Position numbers and translations under genes: made by a program. Under the pieces are notes generated by a model. It was not told the origin of the DNA. It made no database searches and was given only the letters and a program-made list of their open reading frames with translations. Below are positions 26,888 to 34,698 of a stretch of DNA of 64,000 nt, piece after piece. Source of the stretch: an uncultured Tenacibaculum sp. (GTDB lineage: Bacteria > Bacteroidota > Bacteroidia > Flavobacteriales > Flavobacteriaceae). The stretch is from positions 62,001 through 126,000 of the forward strand of contig NZ_CANMMT010000007.1 in NCBI RefSeq assembly GCF_947499065.1, in the 5' to 3' direction. The stretch's first letter is position 1. Every line of letters starts with the position of its first letter.

Positions 26888-27664
26888 TTATTTTTTTTCG
26901 TTTGTTACTTGATGCTGCAATACAACTCCAGTTTTTGTAAAAGGAATCGCAAAAAAATATGATTCAACTATGTAATAGTTTTCTTCTCTTCCATCAGGAT
27001 GCTTAAAAACACCATGAGCAATAATATCACCCACTTTTTCGCCAAACTTTAACTTATCATAAAAGTGTCCTGTACCTTTCCAAACACCGTTTTCTTTTTC
27101 TGCTTGATTAACAGTTATTCCATTTTTATCAGCACAGTAAAGTGTACTTCCTATAGGGTAAAGGGTTGTTGAATTTTGATTTTGGGATGTTGAACTTATA
27201 GTTCCCCAAAACTTCTTTAATTCTTCTGTATCTAAGCCTTTATGGATATCAGTAAATAAACTTCGGTCAAATAATATATAGTAGGCATGAGATACTGCTT
27301 TTACATTGGAAACTTTAGTTGCGATATCATATAAAGCTCCTTCATTAGTAGAAATATTAATAGAAGGAATCAGCATACTTAAAAAGCTAGACTCAGGAAA
27401 ACCAACCCTAGTAAATGATTCATAAATAATAGCTGCTGCTGTTAAATTTGGATTCCCTGCATTTTCTCTAGCAAAGTTCTTAGCTCGTAGCTTTTTATAT
27501 TGAATATTTACATATCGTAGTCCTGCTGCTACACCTAGAACAAGGAATATCACTTTTAAAGCATTTGCTCCCTGACCGATTGCCTTTTGTCCTTCCTTAG
27601 AATTAACTATGTTTGTTGCTCCTGCAATTACTAGAGGGTTTCCCATTCCTTGATTTGTTTTCAT
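26888..27664 (-). CDS. Membrane-associated late protein of unknown function
   Basis: 258 residues. One membrane helix (about 36-53) follows a Gly-rich N-terminus. A helical part (about 70-165, with LYDIATKVSNVKAVSHAYY and DIHKGLDTEELKKFW) gives way to a beta-rich end. The helical part recalls an annexin-like repeat, but I would not rely on it. It is among the largest proteins of the late module and a candidate membrane or minor capsid component. It lies 2 nt before the next gene. Confidence 0.5.
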   Translation of the reverse strand: MKTNQGMGNPLVIAGATNIVNSKEGQKAIGQGANALKVIFLVLGVAAGLRYVNIQYKKLRAKNFARENAGNPNLTAAAIIYESFTRVGFPESSFLSMLIPSINISTNEGALYDIATKVSNVKAVSHAYYILFDRSLFTDIHKGLDTEELKKFWGTISSTSQNQNSTTLYPIGSTLYCADKNGITVNQAEKENGVWKGTGHFYDKLKFGEKVGDIIAHGVFKHPDGREENYYIVESYFFAIPFTKTGVVLQHQVTNEKK

Positions 27665-27677
27665 TACTACTTGTTTT

Positions 27678-27869
27678 TTAGATGAATGTTTTTAATAAAT
27701 CTACTTGACTTACAAACACATCACTTGCTCCTGGTTTCTCTTCCATTATTTCGCCTAAAATGATTAATGCTTCTGTTGAAGCATGCTTATCTATTTTTTG
27801 CAAAGCTCCCTGTCTATTCATTTTATCCAGTGCGTTCTTTCCTGTTACGTCTACTTTAAAATTTGCCAT
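27678..27869 (-). CDS. Small soluble late protein
   Basis: 63 residues, start MANFKVDVTGKNALDKMN, no membrane helix. Family not recognised. It lies 2 nt after the coiled-coil gene upstream and 13 nt before the next, fully within the late series. Its tight spacing is the main reason to call it a gene. Confidence 0.5.
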   Translation of the reverse strand: MANFKVDVTGKNALDKMNRQGALQKIDKHASTEALIILGEIMEEKPGASDVFVSQVDLLKTFI

Positions 27870-27871
27870 AA

Positions 27872-28783
27872 TTATTGTATTAAATCTTTGATATTATGTT
27901 TTTTGATTAATTCCTCTACTTCTTTTTTAAATGGTGCTACTTGTATCATTGCTACGGTTAAATATGATAGCTGATTTGAGAATTCATCACTTATATTATC
28001 CGATTTGATTAAATGAACAAAGGCTTTTTTATTCTCCGATAATCCTTCAGTAATATCAGGTGCTGCCATACCTACTGAAGCACTTGGGTTATTAGGTAAA
28101 TATTGACCAAGCATACCAATTGCAGATTTTAAAACATCAGGGTCAATGAGTGGCTTTTTATTCAATTGCTCCTCTTTTAAAGCAACCTCTTTTACTTTAT
28201 CTGCAATTTCAATTACACCCTTTAGTTTTCTGTTTTCAGAATCTAAATCATCAATTTTTTTTCTCTGATTATTGTAGTTTTCTTTTAAATCATCATATCT
28301 TTCTTTTAATGATTCATACTTTGCTTCTACAACATTTAATCTTACAACTTCAGGCATTGACATTCCCATTGGTGCGTTCATTCCTCCTGGTGTATTCATA
28401 CTGTTATGATTATGTGTATAATGATTTGAAGAAGAAACAGGCGGTGCAATAGTTGGCTGACTTTCTATTACACCATGCGCTGTTTCATGAACCACTTCCT
28501 CTGGCATTTTGTTTTGTGTTGAATTGTTAATACGGATAACATAATCAACCTTCCTATTGGTTGAACCATTAGGTTTAAATTTTTGTACTCCTAAAGTGTT
28601 ATGACTACGTGTATAATGTAACTCTGAGATTAAATCTTTAAAAGAAACCCCTTTTCTTTGTAAGTCAGCATAAGAAATTTTTTTATAGAACTTTTCATTA
28701 TGGTTATCATAATTGAAAATATCTACCAAATTGGCTGGGTTGCTTTGTAAAAAAGCTTCTATTTCTTCTAATGTATTTTTCAT
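27872..28783 (-). CDS. Coiled-coil late protein, possible scaffold
   Basis: 303 residues. An N-terminal domain (about 1-90) is linked by a flexible Ser/Asn/His/Met-rich stretch (with GGMNAPMGMSMPE near 135-147) to a long coiled coil (about 150-205, ERYDDLKENYNNQRKKIDD) and a small helical C-terminal domain. No membrane helix. A scaffold or assembly role would fit a soluble coiled coil placed between small structural genes, but no family match is claimed. The GMNAP motif also occurs in 30093-30539. Confidence 0.5.
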   Translation of the reverse strand: MKNTLEEIEAFLQSNPANLVDIFNYDNHNEKFYKKISYADLQRKGVSFKDLISELHYTRSHNTLGVQKFKPNGSTNRKVDYVIRINNSTQNKMPEEVVHETAHGVIESQPTIAPPVSSSNHYTHNHNSMNTPGGMNAPMGMSMPEVVRLNVVEAKYESLKERYDDLKENYNNQRKKIDDLDSENRKLKGVIEIADKVKEVALKEEQLNKKPLIDPDVLKSAIGMLGQYLPNNPSASVGMAAPDITEGLSENKKAFVHLIKSDNISDEFSNQLSYLTVAMIQVAPFKKEVEELIKKHNIKDLIQ

Positions 28784-28804
28784 TTTGATTCGGTGGTAAT
28801 TAAA

Positions 28805-29074
28805 TTAGTCACATGTACAATCAGGCATTTTTATATAGCTCACATATAAATCTTGTTGCTTACCTAAACCTCCAAGAAAATTAATATCTAAACTTGTTTG
28901 ATCTAAGGTTGTATTTCCTGTTTTGATATATCTATCTTGGGCAGGTTTTAAGACAAACAATCCTATTCTTACATCAGTTGCCCCAACATTTTTAAAGTAG
29001 ATGTTTTGTAAGTTTGCAAGTGACAAACTATCATCGCTTGTAATCTTACTCTCTACAAACTTTCCTCTTTCCAT
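28805..29074 (-). CDS. Small beta-rich late protein
   Basis: 89 residues, predicted almost all beta (NLQNIYFKNVGATDVRIGLF and VLKPAQDRYIKTG), ending MPDCTCD. No signal peptide. It begins immediately after the stop of the preceding gene. A small beta-sandwich of this size could be a penton, cement or fibre-base protein; that is inference from fold impression and position. Confidence 0.5.
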   Translation of the reverse strand: MERGKFVESKITSDDSLSLANLQNIYFKNVGATDVRIGLFVLKPAQDRYIKTGNTTLDQTSLDINFLGGLGKQQDLYVSYIKMPDCTCD

Positions 29075-29428
29075 CTATTGTTGTTCTTGATTTATGTAAA
29101 ACACCATTTGACCAGTGAACTCTTTAGCTAATGGTTTTATAGCCTGAGCAACAATTTTAATCCTTCTATTTCCATCAAAATGAATATCCTTTCTGCTATC
29201 AAAATGATTTCCATTTGTAGGCTGAAATTCTTTGTGAGTAACAAAAGGATGAAGCTCCTCATTGGTGTTTGCATCCTCAATCTTAATATTTACAATTTCA
29301 CTAGGTGAATTTTCTGTAAATAAGGCGCACTTCTCAACTTTTCCGCTATCAATTTTCAATTCTTTAGAATCAAAATCACCACGTTCTTTAATTGTGATAT
29401 TTATTACTTTGATTTTTAATTTTGCCAT
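29075..29428 (-). CDS. Small beta-rich late protein
   Basis: 117 residues, beta-rich (MAKLKIKVINITIKERGDF, later HFDGNRRIKIVAQA and FTGQMVFYIN), no membrane segment. It is the first gene after an internal terminator, so it may be expressed at a lower level than the gene before that terminator, or from its own start. No family recognised; a virion structural role is plausible. Confidence 0.5.
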   Translation of the reverse strand: MAKLKIKVINITIKERGDFDSKELKIDSGKVEKCALFTENSPSEIVNIKIEDANTNEELHPFVTHKEFQPTNGNHFDSRKDIHFDGNRRIKIVAQAIKPLAKEFTGQMVFYINQEQQ

Positions 29429-29444
29429 CTTATAAGAGTTTAAA

Positions 29445-29474
29445 AAAAGCCCATACTTAAAAGCATGGGCTTTT
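29445..29474 (-). terminator. Intrinsic terminator inside the late series
   Basis: The stem aaaagcccat/atgggctttt (29445-29454 with 29465-29474) has a T-run on its leftward side. It separates the 196-residue protein gene from the rest, as often seen after a gene needed in large amounts. Confidence 0.85.
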
Positions 29475-29499
29475 ATAATTTATAATTATAATTTGCTGC

Positions 29500-30090
29500 T
29501 TATCTAGTAGCTTTATACCCAGAAAAAACGATTTCTAAGTACTCTTTTTTATCTTTTAAAGATTCAGCACCTTTTGGATAGTCAAGTTCAAATTTGATAT
29601 TTGAACCTCCACTTAAAGTGAAAGGAACTTTTAATTTGAAGATTTCATCAGCAAGATTTGCAAAATCTTTGTTTACGTTAATTAATTCAGATAAAGAAGT
29701 CGTGTATTTTACATCTTCTTCTTGACGAATTCTTAACACAGCGTTTCTAACTGATGGTGGAAAAGCTTCGTTATAAGATAATACTGCTGCTTTTTTAGAG
29801 TCAGTATGAGTTGCATATCCGATTCTGATTCCAGTAACAATTAAAACTTCTGAAGGTGGAAGAACTTCTTCTGTAAAATCAGAAATCCCAACAATTTTTT
29901 TAGTTTCTTCATCTATTAATTGTTTCTGCCCAGGAGAAGGAACAATTTCTTTTCTTAAAATAGAGTTGTTATTTACAGCTCTGATATTTCCAGCATTTAA
30001 GTCTTTTGTAAATTGAGCGCTTAAATTAGTTGCTGCTCCTAATAATTGAAGCACTGAGTTTTTGTGTTCTGGTAAATTGAATATTTTCAT
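29500..30090 (-). CDS. Candidate major virion protein (beta-rich)
   Basis: 196 residues, no signal peptide. After a helical start (LPEHKNSVLQLLGAATNLSA) come a series of strand-like segments: PPSEVLIVTGIRIGYAT, NAVLRIRQEEDVKY, FKLKVPFTLSGGSNIKFEL and EYLEIVFSGYKATR. The order would fit a single jelly-roll. It is the last gene before a strong internal terminator, so its message should be more abundant than the downstream ones, as for a capsid protein. No family match is claimed; this is my best candidate for the main capsid subunit, on inference. Confidence 0.5.
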   Translation of the reverse strand: MKIFNLPEHKNSVLQLLGAATNLSAQFTKDLNAGNIRAVNNNSILRKEIVPSPGQKQLIDEETKKIVGISDFTEEVLPPSEVLIVTGIRIGYATHTDSKKAAVLSYNEAFPPSVRNAVLRIRQEEDVKYTTSLSELINVNKDFANLADEIFKLKVPFTLSGGSNIKFELDYPKGAESLKDKKEYLEIVFSGYKATR

Positions 30091-30092
30091 TG

Positions 30093-30539
30093 TTACATTT
30101 TTAAAGTTAATTCCTTTGTTTTTTCTACTGTATCAATTACATCTGTTGTATCCCAATTGTACATTGGCAGATCTAATGTTGATTGATACATGTTATCTTC
30201 AGGAGCATTCATTCCCGCAATTGCAGCAACAAATTTTTCTCCTCTGGTTGTTGGAGTGTCTTTAACACTTGGAGAGATTGCCTTTGCAACTGCTCCAACT
30301 CCTTGTTCTACTGAAACTCCTAATAAAAATCCTTTTGTAGATTTAGCTAAAGTGTCATCCCCTTGAACTCCACTAGCTATTGCAAGTGTTAACAATGAAA
30401 GACCAGCTCTTACAATTGGCTTTTTTAACCCCTCTGGGGCGATTCCCATTAATCCCTTTGATGCAACAGCTCCACCCATGGTAGAAACTCCTGTAATTGC
30501 AGAATCAATGGCGTTTTCTTGATTTAATTTAAACTCCAT
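30093..30539 (-). CDS. Gly/Ala-rich hydrophobic late protein
   Basis: 148 residues with two hydrophobic, Gly/Ala-rich stretches (about 14-35 and 45-85, for example AGLSLLTLAIASGVQG) and a polar end containing AGMNAPEDNMYQ. It could be a small membrane protein of a lipid-containing particle, or an amphipathic assembly protein. It lies 8 nt after the transglutaminase-type gene and 2 nt before the candidate capsid gene. Confidence 0.5.
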   Translation of the reverse strand: MEFKLNQENAIDSAITGVSTMGGAVASKGLMGIAPEGLKKPIVRAGLSLLTLAIASGVQGDDTLAKSTKGFLLGVSVEQGVGAVAKAISPSVKDTPTTRGEKFVAAIAGMNAPEDNMYQSTLDLPMYNWDTTDVIDTVEKTKELTLKM

Positions 30540-30547
30540 TTCTCTTT

Positions 30548-32041
30548 TTATTTATTGGTGTTACTTTTATCTTTTGTTGCTAGATATACTGCTGTACCTA
30601 CTCCCAAAATTGCTGCACTTCCTAGAACTACTTTTGTAGTAGTACTCATTCCTTTATTTTGATTTGGGTTATTGTTTGGGTTTGGGTTATTGTTCTGACT
30701 TGGAACATTTCCGTTTCCTGTTGGAATAACTGGAGTTCCTCCTGAATTAGAGTTTTGAGAACCACCTCCAGTAACAATGTTTTGATTTCCTCCTCCTTGA
30801 TTTACATTACCTGCTCCTCCTGTAATTCTAATTACATAATAAGATCCTGGATTACTATGAGTGTTTACGCCTAATAATGGATTTGAACCTGGAAAGGTTA
30901 CGGATTTTTGTTGCTTGGTAAAACTTGCTTGACTAGCTAATTTGCTAAAGATTTCGTTTATTTTTTGATCTAAATTCCTTGCAGCTCCTGCATTTCCTTT
31001 CTTCATCCTTGTAGATGATGCATGCGCACCGTTTCTAACGTGCATAGCTCTTAACCAACCAATGTTATAAAGTAATTTATTGGTATACGCTTCAGCTCCT
31101 AAATTCATAGATGACACCTGACTAATCATTCTTTGAATTCTTCCCATACTATCACGCATAACTTCATCTGCTGAAGTTTGACCTCCGAATAAGCTTGAAA
31201 AGAAACCACTTCCGAAAAGCGTTTGAATACCTTCAGCAACAAATCCCATCCCTTGCGCTTGAACATTTACTCCGTAAGGAATCATTACATTGTTTACTAC
31301 TATATGAGTAGCTTGCAAATCAATCATAGGGTTAATACCTCTATCTGTACTTCTTCGTACTTCGTATTCAATTTTTTGAGTTACGGTTTTAGATACTCCT
31401 GATTTATTTAATTCAGCTAAAAAACTTCTGAAGTTTGCAACCGTTTCTGATTGTTGGCTTGGAACACTTGGCAATGCTGCGTGCAAACCATGGTAAGGCA
31501 ATTTTACTTCCATATCTTCTTTTTGTATATATTGAACTTCTGTGTTCACCCTTTTTGTAGGGTCGATAATGAGTGTTTGATTGCCGGAAGAAATTTTCAC
31601 ATATACATGCGACCATCTATGTGGTTCTGATGGTTGTTTTACTTTTCTAAATGAGTGTGGAATGTTTAAGCATAAAAGGATTGTACTTGCAAATAAACTT
31701 TGCGACTTACAATCTGTCCCCTCTAATCTGGTATTCCAGACACATGAAGGACTTTTTAAATTTTGCTCAATATCGTCAGCTTTATATTGAACATGTTCGT
31801 AGATAAATTGATGAATATTAGCAACCGTTTCTTTAAGGTTACGACCTTTTAAAACTTTAGATATCTCTTTTGAAAAATCTTTGTGTTCTAAAGCCCACTC
31901 AACCATTTGATGTAATCCACCAGTGGTTGTATAATATCCCAAATAGGTAGACTTACAAGGTGTTTTAGTGAAATAAATATCATACTTTGAATTTATTATC
32001 ACTTTTCGGCGCAAAGCTTTATTTATCGATTCTATACTCAT
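30548..32041 (-). CDS. Transglutaminase-like cysteine protease, first gene of the late module
   Basis: 497 residues. A transglutaminase-type papain fold (about 60-170) has all three catalytic residues: Cys in EGTDCKSQS (near 109), His in RWSHVYVKI (near 143) and Asp in IIDPTKR (near 159). A helical middle (about 200-395), a Gly/Asn/Pro-rich low-complexity stretch (about 405-465) and one C-terminal membrane helix (about 470-487) follow. It opens the late series, just after a nested inverted repeat. A protease that matures the particle, or a cross-linking enzyme, is a reasonable guess. I know no exact phage counterpart. Confidence 0.72.
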   Translation of the reverse strand: MSIESINKALRRKVIINSKYDIYFTKTPCKSTYLGYYTTTGGLHQMVEWALEHKDFSKEISKVLKGRNLKETVANIHQFIYEHVQYKADDIEQNLKSPSCVWNTRLEGTDCKSQSLFASTILLCLNIPHSFRKVKQPSEPHRWSHVYVKISSGNQTLIIDPTKRVNTEVQYIQKEDMEVKLPYHGLHAALPSVPSQQSETVANFRSFLAELNKSGVSKTVTQKIEYEVRRSTDRGINPMIDLQATHIVVNNVMIPYGVNVQAQGMGFVAEGIQTLFGSGFFSSLFGGQTSADEVMRDSMGRIQRMISQVSSMNLGAEAYTNKLLYNIGWLRAMHVRNGAHASSTRMKKGNAGAARNLDQKINEIFSKLASQASFTKQQKSVTFPGSNPLLGVNTHSNPGSYYVIRITGGAGNVNQGGGNQNIVTGGGSQNSNSGGTPVIPTGNGNVPSQNNNPNPNNNPNQNKGMSTTTKVVLGSAAILGVGTAVYLATKDKSNTNK

Positions 32042-32194
32042 TCTTTACATTGAAAAATCAACCTTGATTGGTTAACTTCAATGCAAATATGAACGCTATT
32101 TTATAGCGTTTTTTCGACTAAGTAACTTTGAGAAAGTTTAAAAAACTTTACAGAACATTAAACTATTTTAAAAGAGTCTAAGAATTATATATTC
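32042..32194. promoter_or_regulatory. Leader of the late module with nested inverted repeats
   Basis: cattgaa/ttcaatg (32048-32054 with 32077-32083) encloses a second palindrome aatcaaccttgatt (32056-32069), ending 6 bp before the start of the late module. A further hairpin aacgctat/atagcgtt (32092-32110) has a T-run rightward. This could be an operator and leader for late-gene control. Confidence 0.5.
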
Positions 32195-32401
32195 CTAAAC
32201 TCCCTCGATTTCACTTACAAATAATCTAAATTCTTTAGGTGTAATTGTTCTTTTATATTTTGCTATATCTATATCAATATTTCTTGATTCTGCTATAATT
32301 CTATTGATGGTATCCCTAAAAAATTTTGTAGGTAATTTCCAATAGTGTTTAGCTAACTCTTTCTTTGTACCCATTAGAGGTGGATATTCTTTAGATTCCA
32401 T
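32195..32401 (-). CDS. Small protein of unknown function
   Basis: 68 residues, soluble and helical (LAKHYWKLPTKFFRDTINRI). It starts MESKEYPPLMGTKKELAKHY, a pattern sometimes seen in small phage DNA-associated proteins, but no family can be named. Separate from neighbours by about 110-150 bp on each side. Confidence 0.5.
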   Translation of the reverse strand: MESKEYPPLMGTKKELAKHYWKLPTKFFRDTINRIIAESRNIDIDIAKYKRTITPKEFRLFVSEIEGV

Positions 32402-32487
32402 AATTTTTAATTTGTTCTATCTGCTTTTATTATTACTTTTGATTTATGTCGGCGCCTAATTCGACAATCATTTTGGATAATAAAACT

Positions 32488-32513
32488 ACCACTCCTTTGA
32501 GTGGTTTTTTTAT
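32488..32513. terminator. Intrinsic terminator
   Basis: The hairpin accact/agtggt with a rightward run of seven T and a shorter leftward T-stretch. It lies at the end of the peptidase gene at 32510 and can stop leftward readthrough at least in part. Confidence 0.55.
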
Positions 32514-32887
32514 GTTGGTTTTTCAAACTTTAAATAGTGGCTAATTGTGTAATGGTTTAAATAAGTCTTGACAATTCCAACTGCAGGATCATATATTTCT
32601 CCATTTTCATTTTTTAAAACAAAGTGTCCTGACTCATCGGGCTTTTTAAATCTAATTATACTATTATTAGGAACTTTATTAATATTAAATCCCTCCCCAT
32701 AAGTAATAGTTGTTTTATATCCATTATTATCTAAATAAGGCTTTAAATCAGCATAAATTCCTGTTGTATACTCTTTACCTATTTCTTTACAAACTTCTTC
32801 AATTGAATTTCCTGTAATCATAGATAAAACAGTTTGCCCACACTGTTTTGATAAATAAGGCTGAGCTTTGAATTTTGTTTTTTTCAT
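32510..32887 (-). CDS. C39-like cysteine peptidase
   Basis: 125 residues from ATG 32887 (MKKTKFKAQPYLSKQCGQTV). It shows the small papain-like C39 pattern: Gln and Cys in QPYLSKQCGQT, His in DESGHFVLKN and Asp in IYDPAVG, in the right order and spacing. C39 peptidases cut after double-glycine leaders when part of ABC exporters; stand-alone forms have varied uses. There is no transporter here, so its substrate is unknown. It lies among early small genes of the element. Confidence 0.75.
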   Translation of the reverse strand: MKKTKFKAQPYLSKQCGQTVLSMITGNSIEEVCKEIGKEYTTGIYADLKPYLDNNGYKTTITYGEGFNINKVPNNSIIRFKKPDESGHFVLKNENGEIYDPAVGIVKTYLNHYTISHYLKFEKPT

Positions 32888-32931
32888 GTTTCTTCTTTCA
32901 AATTCTTTTAATAAGAGTAATTCTATTATCA

Positions 32932-33189
32932 TTATTTTAAACTTCTTTCTTTATAATTAATCCATTGATTGAAATGTTTTAATTCAACCTTTAATAATTT
33001 TTGGACCTCCTTATTATATTGGCATATATCTGAAGATTTTAATTCATACAACCATTTAAAGAAAGCTTCTTTTTCATAGTAACTTTTACCTTCTAAGAAA
33101 CCTTTTTTACGGTTTCCTCTTTGAGCTAAGTAAATAATGATGATTATCCAGGTACTTAAAAGCATTACTTGTAAAATTTCACAACTCAT
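32932..33189 (-). CDS. Small membrane protein
   Basis: 85 residues. One membrane helix at the N-terminus (about 5-20, VMLLSTWIIIIIYLAQRG) and a polar helical tail. Family unknown. Located in the row of small early genes. Confidence 0.5.
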   Translation of the reverse strand: MSCEILQVMLLSTWIIIIIYLAQRGNRKKGFLEGKSYYEKEAFFKWLYELKSSDICQYNKEVQKLLKVELKHFNQWINYKERSLK

Positions 33190-33210
33190 ATTTTTGAACT
33201 ACTATTACTT

Positions 33211-33486
33211 TTAAATCTCTCTAAGATTATTTAAATATTTTCTGTGCGAAAACTGATTATCTTTTATTGAATCAATATCTAATTGATAAGTAGAAAAACC
33301 TGTTTCTTTTCCTATACCTGATTGAAAACCAGTAACTACACTAAAAAAAAGTACACCTTCAGATGTTTTAACTTTTGCTTCAAAATTTATTTCATAATCT
33401 ACTTCTAACAACTCTACTTTTATAACATGTCCATAATACTTTCCTATCCCCTTTAATAGGACATATGTCTTTTTATCTTTAGTCAT
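33211..33486 (-). CDS. Small soluble protein
   Basis: 91 residues, beta-rich at the start (KTYVLLKGIGKYYGHVIKVE). No motif recognised. Spaced 8 nt from the preceding gene and 21 nt from the next, suggesting one operon. Confidence 0.5.
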   Translation of the reverse strand: MTKDKKTYVLLKGIGKYYGHVIKVELLEVDYEINFEAKVKTSEGVLFFSVVTGFQSGIGKETGFSTYQLDIDSIKDNQFSHRKYLNNLREI

Positions 33487-33494
33487 AATTACAA

Positions 33495-33788
33495 TTATTT
33501 ATGATACTTACTTCTATAATTCCATTTATCAGAATCCTTTTCATTTTGTCTAGCTTCCATTTCCATTGGCATGGTATCATATCCAATAATTAATAACTGA
33601 ATGAAATACCTGAAATAAAACATTATTAACCCCATTCTTTTATATTGCTTCCAATGAATTAAATCATGTTCAATTATCTTTTTATCTCCTTTTAAATCCT
33701 TTCTTATGAAGATTCCAAAAGGAGGTATAGTCATACCTCTAAATGGAGGTAGAATGAATTTTGTATATATTATTCTTGGCTTTTCCAT
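33495..33788 (-). CDS. Small zincin-like protein
   Basis: 97 residues. IIEHDLIHWKQYKRMG followed by a hydrophobic turn and MEMEARQ resembles the compact metallopeptidase pattern H-E-x-x-H-x-x-Q-Y ... E-x-E-A, although the first Glu is Asp here. It overlaps the gene upstream by 19 nt. Enzymatic activity is doubtful until the Asp substitution is considered. Confidence 0.55.
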   Translation of the reverse strand: MEKPRIIYTKFILPPFRGMTIPPFGIFIRKDLKGDKKIIEHDLIHWKQYKRMGLIMFYFRYFIQLLIIGYDTMPMEMEARQNEKDSDKWNYRSKYHK

Positions 33789-34108
33789 GGTTTATTTATA
33801 AATAAGTCAATTATTGAGTTTCCTGCATAGTATGCTCCTATAAGTCCTCCTAAATAAGCAGGGAATATATTTGTATGTTCTACATGAACTAAATAGAAAT
33901 AGATACCCCAAAGAGAAACACCTAATACTAGGTTAATTAAAAGTCTTTCATTTTCCTTTCTTTGTAGCCTTTCCAAAGCTTCTAATTCTCTTCTTTGCTT
34001 CTCTTTTTCTAATTTATCATTGAAATAAATTAGTCCTCCCATAAAGACTGTTCCGACTATCAATTCAGTTAATGTTGATTCTTTTTTATTTTTTTCTTTA
34101 GATTTCAT
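33770..34108 (-). CDS. Small membrane protein with charged helix
   Basis: 112 residues. A charged start, a hydrophobic stretch (about 16-28), a Glu/Arg-rich helix (about 30-52) and two further membrane helices (about 54-70 and 78-98). Unknown family. Starts just after an aactgtagataa leader that also precedes the gene at 34288, so these small genes share a translation start signal. Confidence 0.5.
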   Translation of the reverse strand: MKSKEKNKKESTLTELIVGTVFMGGLIYFNDKLEKEKQRRELEALERLQRKENERLLINLVLGVSLWGIYFYLVHVEHTNIFPAYLGGLIGAYYAGNSIIDLFINKPWKSQE

Positions 34109-34132
34109 GTTATCTACAGTTTTATAATTCTT

Positions 34133-34288
34133 TTAATATTCTAAAGCTTCCTTTTGAGTATCGAATAAAACAAGTTTACCATCATGATAAACAGGAATGG
34201 TTACATTGTTTAACCTTACAGCAGGATTCCATTTTAAAGTTCCCTTTGTTGCTTCTCCTACAGGAACTGCTATTCTTTTATAGTTCAT
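34133..34288 (-). CDS. Small protein of 51 residues
   Basis: Starts at ATG 34288 (MNYKRIAVPVGEATKGTLKW) and ends GKLVLFDTQKEALEY. The sequence reads as a compact beta protein with normal codon use. It is placed 5 nt after the previous small gene and has the same aactgtagataa leader as the gene at 34108. No family recognised. Confidence 0.55.
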   Translation of the reverse strand: MNYKRIAVPVGEATKGTLKWNPAVRLNNVTIPVYHDGKLVLFDTQKEALEY

Positions 34289-34293
34289 TTTAT

Positions 34294-34437
34294 CTACAGT
34301 TTTAAATCCTTGTAGGTATCGCCAATTCTTTTACCTATATCCGTAGTTTTAGGATTTACACATTTACCATTTATGAAATGATTACCTACTTTATCAATTG
34401 TATGATTGTTTCCGTTTTCGTCTTTAAATTTTTTCAC
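34294..34437 (-). CDS. Small protein of 47 residues
   Basis: Likely starts at GTG 34437 (VKKFKDENGNNHTIDKVGNH) and ends TYKDLKL, with its stop inside the leader of the next gene. The reading frame is protein-like and well packed between neighbours. No family recognised. Confidence 0.45.
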   Translation of the reverse strand: MKKFKDENGNNHTIDKVGNHFINGKCVNPKTTDIGKRIGDTYKDLKL

Positions 34438-34453
34438 CTTTTTTGTTTTTGCG

Positions 34454-34552
34454 TTAACTATTTAATTCTTTTAAAATTTCTACTATCACTTTAAATAAAT
34501 CAATAATTAGTTTTACTTGTTGTGCTAGCTTTTTAATTCTTTTGGTTTTCAT
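34454..34552 (-). CDS. Possible 32-residue basic peptide
   Basis: Starts at ATG 34552 (MKTKRIKKLAQQVKLIIDLF) and ends EILKELNS. An amphipathic basic helix; could be a leader peptide, toxin or regulator. Support comes only from frame, codon use and packing with the next gene (16 nt). Confidence 0.35.
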   Translation of the reverse strand: MKTKRIKKLAQQVKLIIDLFKVIVEILKELNS

Positions 34553-34698
34553 CGTAGAAAATTTTATGGATTATACCTTTATTATTTTCCTACTTATCTT
34601 TTATAGCAATTCGTATATATCTAAAGCGCTATAACACTGATTAAAAACCTTATATCAACAGTAGTTTCCTTTTTTATCAAAGTCTACTTAACTACTGT

